This document shows, one piece after another, positions 8,612 to 16,640 of a stretch of 64,000 bases of DNA. The DNA lies in assembly GCA_014376435.1 (NCBI GenBank), contig JACMRL010000003.1, forward strand, positions 62,001-126,000, written 5' to 3'. Source of the DNA: Bdellovibrio sp. (GTDB lineage: Bacteria > Bdellovibrionota > Bdellovibrionia > Bdellovibrionales > Bdellovibrionaceae). How positions within the stretch are numbered: the first letter of the stretch is position 1; every line of letters begins with the position of its first letter. The notes under the pieces are model-generated. The model was not told where the DNA came from. It was given only the letters and a program-made list of their open reading frames with translations, and ran no database searches. The translations under genes were made by a program, and so were the position numbers.

Positions 8612-9237
8612 TCGAACCCGTTATAGAATTTTCTCTCAAACAAGCCGTAATTACGGTTCAGCATAAAGCGGATCCAGACGGACTTTACGTGGAAGATTTA
8701 ATTGCAACATTTGGATCACGCAGTCATGGCTTATTAATTATTTTCTTTAGCGCGCCATTTTTACAACCAATTCCTTTATTAGGTTTATCCACTCCACTGG
8801 GCCTCATTATTGCCGTGCTTGGCGTGCTACTGATGTTAGACCGTAAACCTTGGTTGCCAAAAAAACTTCTGCGCAAACATTTGACGGCAAAATTAATTTT
8901 TAGCTGCTGTCATTTTTTAGTAAAACTTTTAGAAAAAACAGAAAAATTTATTAAGCCTCGCTTTGGAAACTTTTCTAGTCTTAAAATTGTGACTGTTATT
9001 AATGGCTTATTGATTATGATTTACGCTTTATTACTTGCATTGCCCCTGCCTATTCCATTTTCAAATTCAGTACCAGCGTATTTTCTATTTTTCAATGCGA
9101 TTGGCTGGCTTGAGAAAGATGGCCTGATTCTAATTCTTAGTTATTTAATAGCCATTGCCGGATTTGTATTTTTTGCGGGAATAGGGGTGGGCTCCGTTGA
9201 ATTACTAAAATCATTAGATCTTAGCCGGTTTTTTTAA
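8608..9237 (+). CDS. ExoD-family membrane protein
   Basis: The start is TTG at 8608, overlapping the MFS stop (TTGA) with GGAG at 8599-8602 just upstream. A longer open frame to 8530 would overlap the transporter in another frame and has no ribosome site. About 209 residues with four or more membrane helices and the ExoD signature GSRSHGLLIIFFSAPF followed by PIPLLGLSTP. ExoD proteins influence exopolysaccharide production in rhizobia, but their molecular role is unclear. Pairing with an exporter suggests a joint envelope function; this is an inference. Confidence 0.85.
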   Translation: MIEPVIEFSLKQAVITVQHKADPDGLYVEDLIATFGSRSHGLLIIFFSAPFLQPIPLLGLSTPLGLIIAVLGVLLMLDRKPWLPKKLLRKHLTAKLIFSCCHFLVKLLEKTEKFIKPRFGNFSSLKIVTVINGLLIMIYALLLALPLPIPFSNSVPAYFLFFNAIGWLEKDGLILILSYLIAIAGFVFFAGIGVGSVELLKSLDLSRFF

Positions 9238-9238
9238 A

Positions 9239-9472
9239 TCAGATTCGTATAGAATCATTTTTTGTTAATTTAATCATGCAATAATACTGAGGGCTGGTCG
9301 AGATTTCATCGGTGACTCGAACACAAGTTAAGCTTGAGAAAACTTTTTTGCATTTGATCCGAGTCAGCACTTCTTCTTTGACCTGTAATTTATTGTAAAG
9401 ATATTCGGCTTTAACCGAAGCCATCGAAAATACACTGGTAAATAGAATTGTTGTAAAAAGGGCTTTTTTCAT
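9239..9472 (-). CDS. Small secreted protein, family not recognised
   Basis: 77 residues with a clear signal peptide (MKKALFTTILFTSVFSMASVKA). The mature part of about 55 residues has four cysteines (IKCKKV, LTCVRV, YYCMIK pattern), suggesting a disulphide-stabilised periplasmic protein. An AAGGAGAG ribosome site precedes the ATG. It converges with the exoD-like gene, with one base between the stops. No function can be proposed. Confidence 0.6.
   Translation of the reverse strand: MKKALFTTILFTSVFSMASVKAEYLYNKLQVKEEVLTRIKCKKVFSSLTCVRVTDEISTSPQYYCMIKLTKNDSIRI
9242..9263 (+). terminator. Possible short intrinsic terminator after exoD-like gene
   Basis: A five-base stem GATTC-GTATA-GAATC is followed by ATTTTTT. 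The stem is short and lies within the C-terminal codons of the convergent small gene, so this is a weak call. Confidence 0.35.
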
Positions 9473-9654
9473 CAGACTCTCCTTGTCTTGAACTATTTAT
9501 GAAGTCTAGCTTAGAATCAGCGGGCTTCATTTGGTTTTCGCGTCTTGCATGATGTGTAAAGCAATTTCCGTTCTCTGTTTTTCAACCAGTACTAAAGCCA
9601 TGGTCCTGCGATTGCATTTTAGTATTTTAGTATGATTAACCCGAAAGGATATTT

Positions 9655-9840
9655 ATGAAATCAGTGGAAGAACAAAATCACGAAGACATACAAGTTCGTG
9701 AATCTGCCTAGCGTGACAGAATGTTAGAGTCAGAAAAGTATGCACAAACATATCAAGAAACTCATGCAGAAGATGAGACTCAAAAAACTGAAACTGGTCA
9801 TAAAAAAATGTCTGAAAAGAAAGAGATCGAGTCCCGTTAA
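9655..9840 (+). pseudogene. Small acidic/Lys-rich gene interrupted by an in-frame TAG
   Basis: A good AAAGGA site precedes an ATG at 9655. The frame is open for 18 codons, meets TAG at 9709-9711, then continues in the same frame for 42 more codons to TAA at 9838-9840. Composition is alike on both sides (Glu, Gln, Lys, Thr, His rich, hydrophilic), as in small stress-type proteins, so this looks like one 61-codon gene with a single nonsense change. The part downstream could still be made from an ATG at 9721. It sits alone in a 500-base gap between the secreted protein and the oxidoreductase. Confidence 0.45.
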
Positions 9841-9971
9841 TACCCGTCTAGAAGAAATTTTCCCCGAAACGTGACCTATGGATAGCTTTATTTTGTTCCC
9901 AAACGGAATGTTTGTTGCACTCTAAATCTAGAACAAGTCACTGTTCAATTACCTACTAAAGCGGAGAATTT

Positions 9972-11570
9972 ATGAATTCACTACATCCCGGAGAAACTTT
10001 ATCACTTTGGTTAGACACGGCAGATATGCCGAAGTTTTCTAAATTAACTGAAGATTTACATGTTGATATCTGCGTTATCGGTGGAGGTATCGGCGGTTTA
10101 ACCACTGCATACCTACTGATGAAGGAAGGAAAAAAAGTTGCCCTGTTAGAAAGTTTTGAATTAGCCAGCGGTCAAACCGGAAAAACCACGGCACATTTTT
10201 CTAATGCACTTGATGATCGTTACTACGAACTAGAAAAATATCATGGCCAAGAAGGCGCCCGTTTAGCGGCACAAAGTCATTCTGCAGCTATTGATGCTGT
10301 AGAAAAAATTGTAAGTGATTTGAAAGTTAATTGCGATTTTGAAAGAATCAACGGATATCTTTTTGCTAAAGATGATGATCGTAAAGATATTTTACAAAAA
10401 GAATTAGAAGCTGTTCACCGCGCTGGTTTAGAAGTACAGTTTTTGCAAAAAGCCCCGCTAAGTAGTTTTGATTCAGGTCCCTGTCTGCGATTTTCTAATC
10501 AAGTTCAACTTCATCCTTTAAAATATTTAAAAGCTATTACTGATGCGTTTACCCGAGGCGGCGGGGAAATTTATACTCACACACATGTTAGCGAAGTAAA
10601 AAGCGGAACAATTCCACAAGTCATCACACAAGATGGATTTACAGTTCGTTGTGATTCATTAGTGGTGGCAACAAATACTCCAATTAATGATCTATTTGCG
10701 ATTCACACAAAGCAAGCGGCTTACCGTAGCTATGTGATTGGTTTTAAAATTCTTAAAGACAGTGTTCCTAAAGCTTTGTACTGGGATACATTAGATCCGT
10801 ATCACTACGTGCGAGTTGAATCAGGTCAGACTGAAGATATATTAGTTGTCGGGGGTGAAGATCATAAAACCGGTCAAGAGGATCATCCTGAGTTATGTTT
10901 TACTCGTTTAGAAAAGTGGGCACGCGCGCACTTTACAAATATTTCGGGCACGGCTTATCAATGGTCCGGACAAGTGATGGAGCCTGTCGATGGCTTAGGA
11001 TTTTTAGGCCACAACCCACTTGATCGTGACAATGTTTACGTCATCACCGGTGATTCAGGAAATGGTATGACTCATTGTACGATTGGCGCTTTATTAATTA
11101 CTGATCAAATTATGAAAAGAAAAAACGCTTGGGAAGATTTGTACAATCCAGGACGAGTCAGCTTGCGCGCAACAGCTGAATATTTAAAAGAAAATAGAAA
11201 TGTAGCGGCCCAGTACGGTGATTGGTTTTCTGCTAAACCTAAACCTGATGTTCACAGCCTTCATCGTGATGAAGGCGTCGTTTTTAGAGATGGCTTTAAA
11301 ATGGTTGCGGCTTATAAAAATAAGGCTGGCACAGTTGAATTTATGTCAGCAGCTTGTACGCATTTAGGTGGAGTGGTGCATTGGAATAGCGTAGAGAAGT
11401 CTTGGGACTGCCCTTGTCATGGTGCACGTTACAGCTGTCATGGAAAAGTAATGGAAGGCCCGGCAACTCAAGATTTAAAACCATTAGATGATGTTGATTT
11501 AGAAATTCCAGCCGCCGCAACCGTGCAAGTTGGTCCTTCGAGCTTTACTGAACCGCTAAGTTTAACTTAG
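9972..11570 (+). CDS. FAD-dependent oxidoreductase with C-terminal Rieske domain
   Basis: 532 residues. The N-terminus carries a dinucleotide-binding motif (DICVIGGGIGGLTTAYLL) followed by the acidic end of strand 2 (ALLES), typical of DadA-type FAD oxidases. Residues from about 430 form a Rieske [2Fe-2S] domain with CTHLGG and CPCHGARY, the paired CxH and CxxH ligands. This fusion is widespread and predicted to oxidise an amino acid or amine, passing electrons through the Rieske centre; the substrate is unknown. AGCGGAGAAT lies before the ATG. The terminator stem overlaps its last codons. Confidence 0.9.
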   Translation: MNSLHPGETLSLWLDTADMPKFSKLTEDLHVDICVIGGGIGGLTTAYLLMKEGKKVALLESFELASGQTGKTTAHFSNALDDRYYELEKYHGQEGARLAAQSHSAAIDAVEKIVSDLKVNCDFERINGYLFAKDDDRKDILQKELEAVHRAGLEVQFLQKAPLSSFDSGPCLRFSNQVQLHPLKYLKAITDAFTRGGGEIYTHTHVSEVKSGTIPQVITQDGFTVRCDSLVVATNTPINDLFAIHTKQAAYRSYVIGFKILKDSVPKALYWDTLDPYHYVRVESGQTEDILVVGGEDHKTGQEDHPELCFTRLEKWARAHFTNISGTAYQWSGQVMEPVDGLGFLGHNPLDRDNVYVITGDSGNGMTHCTIGALLITDQIMKRKNAWEDLYNPGRVSLRATAEYLKENRNVAAQYGDWFSAKPKPDVHSLHRDEGVVFRDGFKMVAAYKNKAGTVEFMSAACTHLGGVVHWNSVEKSWDCPCHGARYSCHGKVMEGPATQDLKPLDDVDLEIPAAATVQVGPSSFTEPLSLT

Positions 11571-11580
11571 CGGTTTTTTT
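11551..11580 (+). terminator. Intrinsic terminator overlapping the oxidoreductase stop codon
   Basis: ACCGCTAAG-tttaa-CTTAGCGGT is a perfect nine-base stem followed by seven T. The stem includes the last codons and stop of the FAD-Rieske gene, so the terminator is embedded in coding sequence. In reverse it could also serve the convergent YchJ gene. Confidence 0.85.
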
Positions 11581-11583
11581 AGA

Positions 11584-12123
11584 CTAAGCAGAAGCATCAG
11601 CTCCGCAACATTTTTTATATTTTTTTCCACTGCCGCACGTGCAAGGATCATTACGCCCAACTTTAGGTGCTTCACGTACCACAGTTTCAACTTTTGCATG
11701 ATGATGTTGATGTGTTTCGCCCGCGCGATGCGTATGCGATTCACCATCTACGAATAGCCATTGGCCATCGTCACCTTTACGAAATTGCGCTACCTCATGA
11801 TGATCTAGGCCTTCGCCATTATAATCATAAGTTGCCACGAATTCGACGGTACCTTTTTTATCTTCAGCCGTACCTTTATCCGTAGATAAAATTTGTAAGC
11901 CTTTCCAATCTGCTTTTTGTGCCCACTCACGTGTACTTTTCATATCGAAATCAGTACGTGATTCAGGAGCGATTGTTTTTTTAATATATTCAATATCGGT
12001 TTCAACATAAGCCGAATATCTTGAACGCATTAATTTTTCAGCGGTCATAGGTTTTGCAGTGCCTTTTAGATAAGGCTCGCAGCACTCGCTAAATTCTTGA
12101 TTTGATTTACATGGACATTTCAT
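11584..12123 (-). CDS. YchJ-family SEC-C motif protein (UPF0225)
   Basis: 179 residues. An N-terminal [16 protein letters not shown] and a C-terminal [17 protein letters not shown] are both SEC-C zinc motifs like that of SecA. Between them lie the NTF2-like region and MRSRYSAYV, conserved in YchJ proteins. A His-rich linker ([14 protein letters not shown]) precedes the last motif. Function of YchJ is not established; zinc binding is expected. A short gene follows upstream at 12126, probably co-transcribed. Confidence 0.85.
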   Translation of the reverse strand: MKCPCKSNQEFSECCEPYLKGTAKPMTAEKLMRSRYSAYVETDIEYIKKTIAPESRTDFDMKSTREWAQKADWKGLQILSTDKGTAEDKKGTVEFVATYDYNGEGLDHHEVAQFRKGDDGQWLFVDGESHTHRAGETHQHHHAKVETVVREAPKVGRNDPCTCGSGKKYKKCCGADASA

Positions 12124-12125
12124 AT

Positions 12126-12374
12126 TTAAGATTCTTTTGTTTTTAATTTATCGTCGTTAGCCGCGATAAAACTTTTTAGCTCTTCAGTAATTCCTAATAA
12201 CTTTAACCATTGCTCTTTGTACAAAGTAACGGGAAAGCGGCCCATACCGTAAACTGACAATGCTCCCTTTTCGCTAACCTTCATTGATAAAGTTCCGCGA
12301 TCAGCTTTTTTGCTTTTTAAAGCTTCGTTTTCGGCGCGTAGTCGTTCTAATTCTGCTTTCATATCATCTGACAT
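12126..12374 (-). CDS. Small coiled-coil-start protein, conserved hypothetical
   Basis: The ATG at 12374 is preferred because AGAGG lies a few bases upstream; the longer frame starting at 12410 has no site. About 82 residues: an N-terminal coiled coil ([19 protein letters not shown]) and a compact beta-rich segment [19 protein letters not shown] followed by a helix. That second part resembles a small domain seen across bacteria with no known function. It stops 3 bases before the YchJ start and both are likely one transcript. Confidence 0.65.
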   Translation of the reverse strand: MSDDMKAELERLRAENEALKSKKADRGTLSMKVSEKGALSVYGMGRFPVTLYKEQWLKLLGITEELKSFIAANDDKLKTKES

Positions 12375-12452
12375 ATTAAACCTCTTTAAGTTAGCATCAG
12401 TATGGCTCAATTAGAATGACAGGTCAAAATGTGGAATGGCGCAGGCGCTTTG

Positions 12453-13274
12453 TTAAGGGATGGCCCATTTGGTTTTCAGGTAACTTTCAAGTTGGCCACG
12501 CTCGGTATCGTCGATTAGTTTGTTATAGATAATTAATTCGGCAAAATAGCCGTTCATAAAGTAATTACCGGCTACCCAGTTACCCATGTAAAAACGGGAT
12601 TCAGAAAAATCGTTGATTGAAGTATCACGGTAAATTGCATTTCCAACGTATTGTCCATCCACGTAAAGATCGGTTTGATTATGAGCCTGGTCGTTCTTAA
12701 CGGTAAAAATGTGTGCCGAGGTTGTTGAAGGAAAAATTGAATTACTAAATGGATTTTCCCCACTGTCGCCCGTGTTCCAATGAATTTTACTTCCTAAAAA
12801 ATAAATATCTGGGCCGTGGCCATAATGAACGGTATTAAATGTAAAAGGAATTGCTCCGTCGAATACATTTAACTGGATAACAAAAGTTATAGTTAAAGTG
12901 CTATTAATTGCATGATGAATATCTGCGGTCATCACATCATTCACTCCATCAAAGCGAACCGCAGTGTGTCCGTTGATTGCATTTGTTTGAAGGTTAGGTC
13001 ATTTATTCGCGGCAGCTTGTAGCATTGAAACGGCGGAATTATTTTTATCTTTCCAATCAGCAACGGCTCCATTGGCGATGGTCATAGTAGTTAAATCGGC
13101 CGCATCAAACCAAGTATGCAATGATGAAATTTATGGAGGCGTAAATACGATTGGTGTTGGAATTGGGTTCAGCGGTGGATCAGCCGTCAATGAAGGCGCG
13201 TGACCTTCACCTTTTCCGCAGCCAAAAAACAATGCGCTCGTAAAAAATAGTTATAAAAAAATGCCCAATTTCAT
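12453..13274 (-). pseudogene. LamG/concanavalin-like lipoprotein gene with three in-frame stops
   Basis: Read from the ATG at 13274, 274 codons stay in one frame to the stop at 12453. Three stops interrupt it: TAA at 13253-13251 inside the signal peptide, TAA at 13133-13131 and TGA at 13001-12999. There is no frameshift. The signal peptide ends in a lipobox (FFGC), then comes a Pro-rich linker, then a lectin-like fold: WFDAADL, VRFDGVND, HIFTVKND, DLYVDGQY and YFAELIIYN. This is the LamG/laminin-G-like arrangement of secreted surface lipoproteins. From the last stop on, 163 codons form an uninterrupted C-terminal part. Confidence 0.75.
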
Positions 13275-13487
13275 TACGTACTGATCGGAAATTACTGGCT
13301 TATTTTTCAGTTTCACGGCCAATTACTAGATCTTTTACCAGCCTAATCACAGTAATTATGCCCCCAATGCACAGACCAGCGGCGTAATTTACTATTATAT
13401 CGATTTTGGCTGTCTACAATCCAAAGTTTTGGTGGCTAAACGTTTGCAAACTAACTCTATGATTTTAACCAACACGAAGGGAATTTT

Positions 13488-13805
13488 ATGAAAAATTTGA
13501 TGATCGCTTTCGTAACCATTTTAGTTAGCGTAATCGGTTTAGCACAAACAACAAGCGCCGGTTCTGCAGGCGGTGCAACTTCTACTGGAGCTGTAGGTGG
13601 AACCGCGGGAAGCGCAGTTCCATCGACGACTGGTAATCCAAATGTAGGCACAACTGGTTCCGGTACAATCAACGACACAATGAATACGACGAATATGCCA
13701 AAGTCTGTGACTGCAAAACCGCGTGGAACACGTAAGATGGGAACGGACGGAACAGGTACAACAAATACCAATAGCCGCGGAGTAAGCGGAGATCGTTCAT
13801 ACTAA
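13488..13805 (+). CDS. Secreted Gly/Thr/Ser-rich small protein
   Basis: 105 residues with signal peptide MKNLMIAFVTILVSVIGLAQ. The mature part is low complexity, dominated by Gly, Thr, Ser and Ala (for example GGATSTGAVGGTAGS), then a basic patch (KPRGTRKMG) and NTNSRG. Such composition is expected in an unstructured extracytoplasmic protein. A GAAGGGAATTTT ribosome site lies before the ATG and a strong bidirectional terminator follows. Function unknown. Confidence 0.65.
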   Translation: MKNLMIAFVTILVSVIGLAQTTSAGSAGGATSTGAVGGTAGSAVPSTTGNPNVGTTGSGTINDTMNTTNMPKSVTAKPRGTRKMGTDGTGTTNTNSRGVSGDRSY

Positions 13806-13834
13806 TTTTTTTAGTTAGAACTTAATGAGCGCTA

Positions 13835-13863
13835 AAAAACGGAATCGAAAGATTCCGTTTTTA
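13835..13863. terminator. Bidirectional intrinsic terminator
   Basis: AAAAACGGAATC-gaaa-GATTCCGTTTTT is a near perfect 12-base stem with a tetraloop, A-rich on one side and T-rich on the other, between two convergent genes (secreted protein and DUF1993). Confidence 0.9.
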
Positions 13864-13870
13864 TTTACAA

Positions 13871-14377
13871 CTATTTTTTGTAAGGCATTTCACCTAAGAA
13901 ATCTTTTTTACCAACTTCGACACCATTGTGGCGTAAAATTGAATAAGCCGTCGTAACGTGAAAATAAACATTTGGAAGCGCGTGCTGTAAAGCATATTCA
14001 GTTCCGGTTAAGTACTTACCTTCCCAGCGTGGTTGAGAAATATGTTTTGTTTCCGCATCTTTAAAATCATTTGCATTAAATTTTCCTAAATATGCGATCA
14101 CTTCTTCGATGCGTTTTTTTAATTCAGGGTATTTAACTTCTGTATCGTCATGAACGGGCGCATCTTTTCCAGTTAGGCGAGCTACGCATAATTTTGCGCT
14201 ATCGCAGGCAATGTGAATTTGACGAGTTAAATTAAGTTGGTCTGGCGCCAGACGTGATTGTAACAAAATATCCATTTCGTATTTTTTAGCATCTGCATGG
14301 GCCGCCCCTTTAGCCAAGATCGAATTTAAGTTAGTTAACATTTTCATAAACTGAGGCACGGTGATTTCATAAAGCAT
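13871..14377 (-). CDS. DUF1993 family protein (DinB-like four-helix fold)
   Basis: 168 residues with the DUF1993 pattern: YEITVPQFMKMLTNL at the N-terminus, LAPDQLNLTRQI, RWEGKYLTGTEY, and the C-terminal NVYFHVTTAYSILRHNGVEVGKKDFLG. The family is related to DinB/YfiT putative metalloenzymes but has no proven reaction. The protein is cytoplasmic and of normal length. GGAGC precedes the ATG. A decayed paralogue lies near 49.4 kb. Confidence 0.85.
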   Translation of the reverse strand: MLYEITVPQFMKMLTNLNSILAKGAAHADAKKYEMDILLQSRLAPDQLNLTRQIHIACDSAKLCVARLTGKDAPVHDDTEVKYPELKKRIEEVIAYLGKFNANDFKDAETKHISQPRWEGKYLTGTEYALQHALPNVYFHVTTAYSILRHNGVEVGKKDFLGEMPYKK

Positions 14378-14469
14378 ATAAGCTCCTTTTTGTAAGATCC
14401 GATATTGTCACACATCAAACGGTCCAGCAATTGCTACTTAAGTAAACGCATGGCTGAAAGGAGAGCTTG

Positions 14470-14665
14470 ATGGAAAAGTTATTTGCACTGTATTTTGGTG
14501 GGCCTTGTGCGAAAGCCACCATCAAGCTACACGATAATTTTTTTTGTTGCGCCTATGATTGAGGCAGATTTTCTTGCCCTAAAAAAGAAATGGGCCGGCG
14601 ATAAAAAGCCATCCCACATTGATTGTTGGATCAAGCTTTTTAGTCAGTGTGATGCTGTAAAATAA
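14470..14665 (+). pseudogene. DUF1543-like gene with a frameshift in an eight-T tract
   Basis: From ATG 14470 the frame reads MEKLFALYFGG then HDNFF, and stops soon after. In the next frame, past the run of eight T, the sequence continues as FFVAPMIEADFLALKKKW and HIDCWIKLF to the stop at 14665. Joined, the two parts match the DUF1543 pattern (YLGG, HDxFFV, IHIDxW). The total of 196 bases is one more than a multiple of three, so one extra T explains the break. AAAGGAGAG lies upstream. It is either a recent pseudogene, a phase-variable tract or a sequence error. Confidence 0.6.
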
Positions 14666-14711
14666 GATAAGGCAATGAAATATATTTATCGCCTTATCTT
14701 TAAAATTTACT

Positions 14712-14993
14712 TTAGTGTAAACGATTACGTAATATTTCGTGCTCAACTTTTACTAATTTATTATAGACACCTAATAAAAGAATTGTTGGAGCCCATAGAC
14801 CCACAAAATTTCCTAAAGTTTTTTTCTCAGTGGTAAACGTTAAAGCTGCAGAGGCAGCAATCGAAACACCTGCTAAAGCGAAGAAAAATAAATTAGGGAT
14901 TTTTTTTGTTTGTTCTTCAATGATTTCGTTTGGAATTTCAGTTTTATATTGGCTTGACAATTTTTTTTCTTGATCTGAAATATTCATATTCAT
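14712..14993 (-). CDS. Small two-helix membrane protein
   Basis: 93 residues: a hydrophilic N-terminus, then two hydrophobic segments (LFFFALAGVSIAASAAL and FVGLWAPTILLLGVYNKL) and a short basic tail (EHEILRNRLH). An A-rich ribosome site with GGGAGG lies upstream of the ATG. Both ends are expected in the cytoplasm. No family is recognised. Confidence 0.6.
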   Translation of the reverse strand: MNMNISDQEKKLSSQYKTEIPNEIIEEQTKKIPNLFFFALAGVSIAASAALTFTTEKKTLGNFVGLWAPTILLLGVYNKLVKVEHEILRNRLH

Positions 14994-15117
14994 TTTTCCT
15001 CCCGGAAAGTGTTCGTTTTATCTTTTTACAAAGCAAACACGATGCCGCAAGAAAGCGACCAGAGACGATCACAGCTAAAATTGTCTCCGTTAAAGCCCTA
15101 GAGCCGGGCAAAATTCA

Positions 15118-15558
15118 TTAAAATAAAAATGCATCAACCGAATAAAAACCGGGACCCAGAAGAATGATCGCAAATAATATTGCCGATAAGTTAATGGTAT
15201 ATTCGTTTCATGGTGGCGTATTTGTGATGAGATAACCGCCACCTTTGTGACCAATTAATCCAGCTACGATCATCGTGACCAAGCAAAGGGTTGCACCCAC
15301 GCGAGTTAGTAACCCTAAGATAATTAAAATACCACCGACAACTTCGCAGAGCATGGCCATGCGGGCTTGCGCAGCCGCAAAAGGTAATCCTAAACTTTTT
15401 AACCAGCCTTCAAAGCCGGCCATTGATCCTTGCCCTACGATTCCTAATTTTCCTAAACCGTGGATGACAAAACAAACTCCAATAAAAATACGTACAACTA
15501 AAGTTGCGATATTAAATAATTCAGGCGTTGTTTCAAAAAATACTGCGTGTAAATTCAT
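15118..15558 (-). pseudogene. DoxX family membrane protein interrupted by in-frame TGA
   Basis: A 147-codon frame, the same length as the intact DoxX gene at 16019, but codon 117 is TGA (15210-15208). Upstream are three helices with VVRIFIGVCFVIHGLGKL, typical DoxX. The stop falls in the conserved TPP-stop-NEYTINL segment, where relatives have Gly (PPGNEY), so a GGA-to-TGA change is likely. After it the frame runs to LLGPG and a final TAA at 15120-15118. The truncated 116-residue product would lack the last helix. Confidence 0.7.
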
Positions 15559-15598
15559 GGTAAACTCCGTTAAGTTAATAACTAAGCCTACGCTTGAA

Positions 15599-15880
15599 TT
15601 ATGAATTTTTCATCCAAAAATTTTTTGGCGGCCGTGAATTATTTTTATATAGATCAAACCACTGCTTTCGGTAATCAGGATTACACGGATCAAAATAATT
15701 CATTAGCTGCTCAGCAAATTCTAATGTACTTGCCCCAGAAGAAGTTATTAAATTTCTATCCGTTAAAGCTAAGCGTAAACCATAACGCGCGAGTCTCAGT
15801 GTTGCTGCACAAATTGTCGCAACAAGTTTTCCTTCGAACAGAAGTTTTTCAGTTAAATCTTTTAGCCCAAATAAATCTTA
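15599..15880 (-). pseudogene. C-terminal remnant of a DJ-1/PfpI-type protein
   Basis: Read on the minus strand, the frame between TAA 15880-15878 and TAA 15601-15599 gives LLFEGKLVATICAATLRLARYGL, then TSSGASTLEFAEQLMNYFDP. The ICAAT Cys motif and the LARYGL helix are those of DJ-1/PfpI-family proteins after the nucleophile. The first half of the domain is missing and no start is seen, so this is a 5'-truncated remnant. The opposite-strand open frame is its shadow. It lies between the two DoxX genes, a combination often seen with PfpI and DoxX in one operon. Confidence 0.55.
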
Positions 15881-16018
15881 TCCAAATAAATTACAACGTT
15901 TACGCAGCATACAAAGCACAATTCGGTAAGCTAAAGGTCGAGGAAAACAATAAATTGATGGTTAATCAACTAGACCAAAGTTAGCATTAGAAAAACCAAT
16001 TAAAATCGAGGAGACAAA

Positions 16019-16462
16019 ATGAATTCAAAAGTAAAATGTTTAGTGCAGGTTCCTGCGCAAACAAAGTGGGCGTCGGTTGCTTTATTATTACTAAGATTAG
16101 TAGTTGGTATCGCTTTTATATTACATGGCTTCGGAAAAATTCAAAATCCATTTGGATGGATGCCACCCGGTTCCCCCGTTCCAGGATTTTTTCAGTTCTT
16201 AGCTGCTCTATCTGAATTTGGTGGCGGGATTGCTTTGGTACTTGGCTTATTAACTCGCCTTGGTTCATTAGGAATTGCGATCACGATGGCCGTTGCAACT
16301 TGTATGCATGCTTTTGTATTGCACGATCCATTTGTTAATCTAACTGGCGGTGGTGCATTCGAATTACCATTTGTATACATGATGATTGCAATTTTATTTA
16401 TTTCCATGGGTCCGGGCAAATTTTCAGCTGACGATAAAGTTTTCGGAAACAGTAGCTGCTAA
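16019..16462 (+). CDS. DoxX family membrane protein
   Basis: 147 residues, four membrane helices. LRLVVGIAFILHGFGKI and the middle segment GIALVLGLLTRLGSL are the DoxX signature; the C-terminal helix carries FELPFVYMMIAILFISMGPGKFS, with Gly-Pro-Gly at the usual place. DoxX proteins are small inner-membrane proteins of unclear biochemical role, some linked to thiol or oxidative stress. GAGGAGA precedes the ATG at a good distance. This is the intact counterpart of the broken DoxX at 15118. Confidence 0.85.
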   Translation: MNSKVKCLVQVPAQTKWASVALLLLRLVVGIAFILHGFGKIQNPFGWMPPGSPVPGFFQFLAALSEFGGGIALVLGLLTRLGSLGIAITMAVATCMHAFVLHDPFVNLTGGGAFELPFVYMMIAILFISMGPGKFSADDKVFGNSSC

Positions 16463-16640
16463 TAAGTACCTAATTCTACTTTTAAAAAAGTCGCGTTTAT
16501 TTTGAGTGCGGTTTTTTTATTTTTCTAATACTTTTTCGATACGGTAATCTAGATATTACCACATCATCGCAACGGCGCTGTAACAACAATAAGATCGTAT
16601 AAGGTGCAAAGAACGCCTTTAAACGACCTTTGTGCGTAAA

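Noticed and set aside
12453-15210. Stop codon recoding (for example TGA read as Gly)
   Set aside because: TGA fits Gly at the DoxX site and perhaps in the lipoprotein, but TAA and TAG interruptions also occur, and TGA ends intact genes such as the MFS gene at 8609. A changed genetic code does not explain the pattern.
15601-15984. Plus-strand 127-residue open frame
   Set aside because: Its antisense contains clear DJ-1/PfpI motifs (LVATICAATLRLARYGL), so the plus frame is a shadow of a decayed gene.
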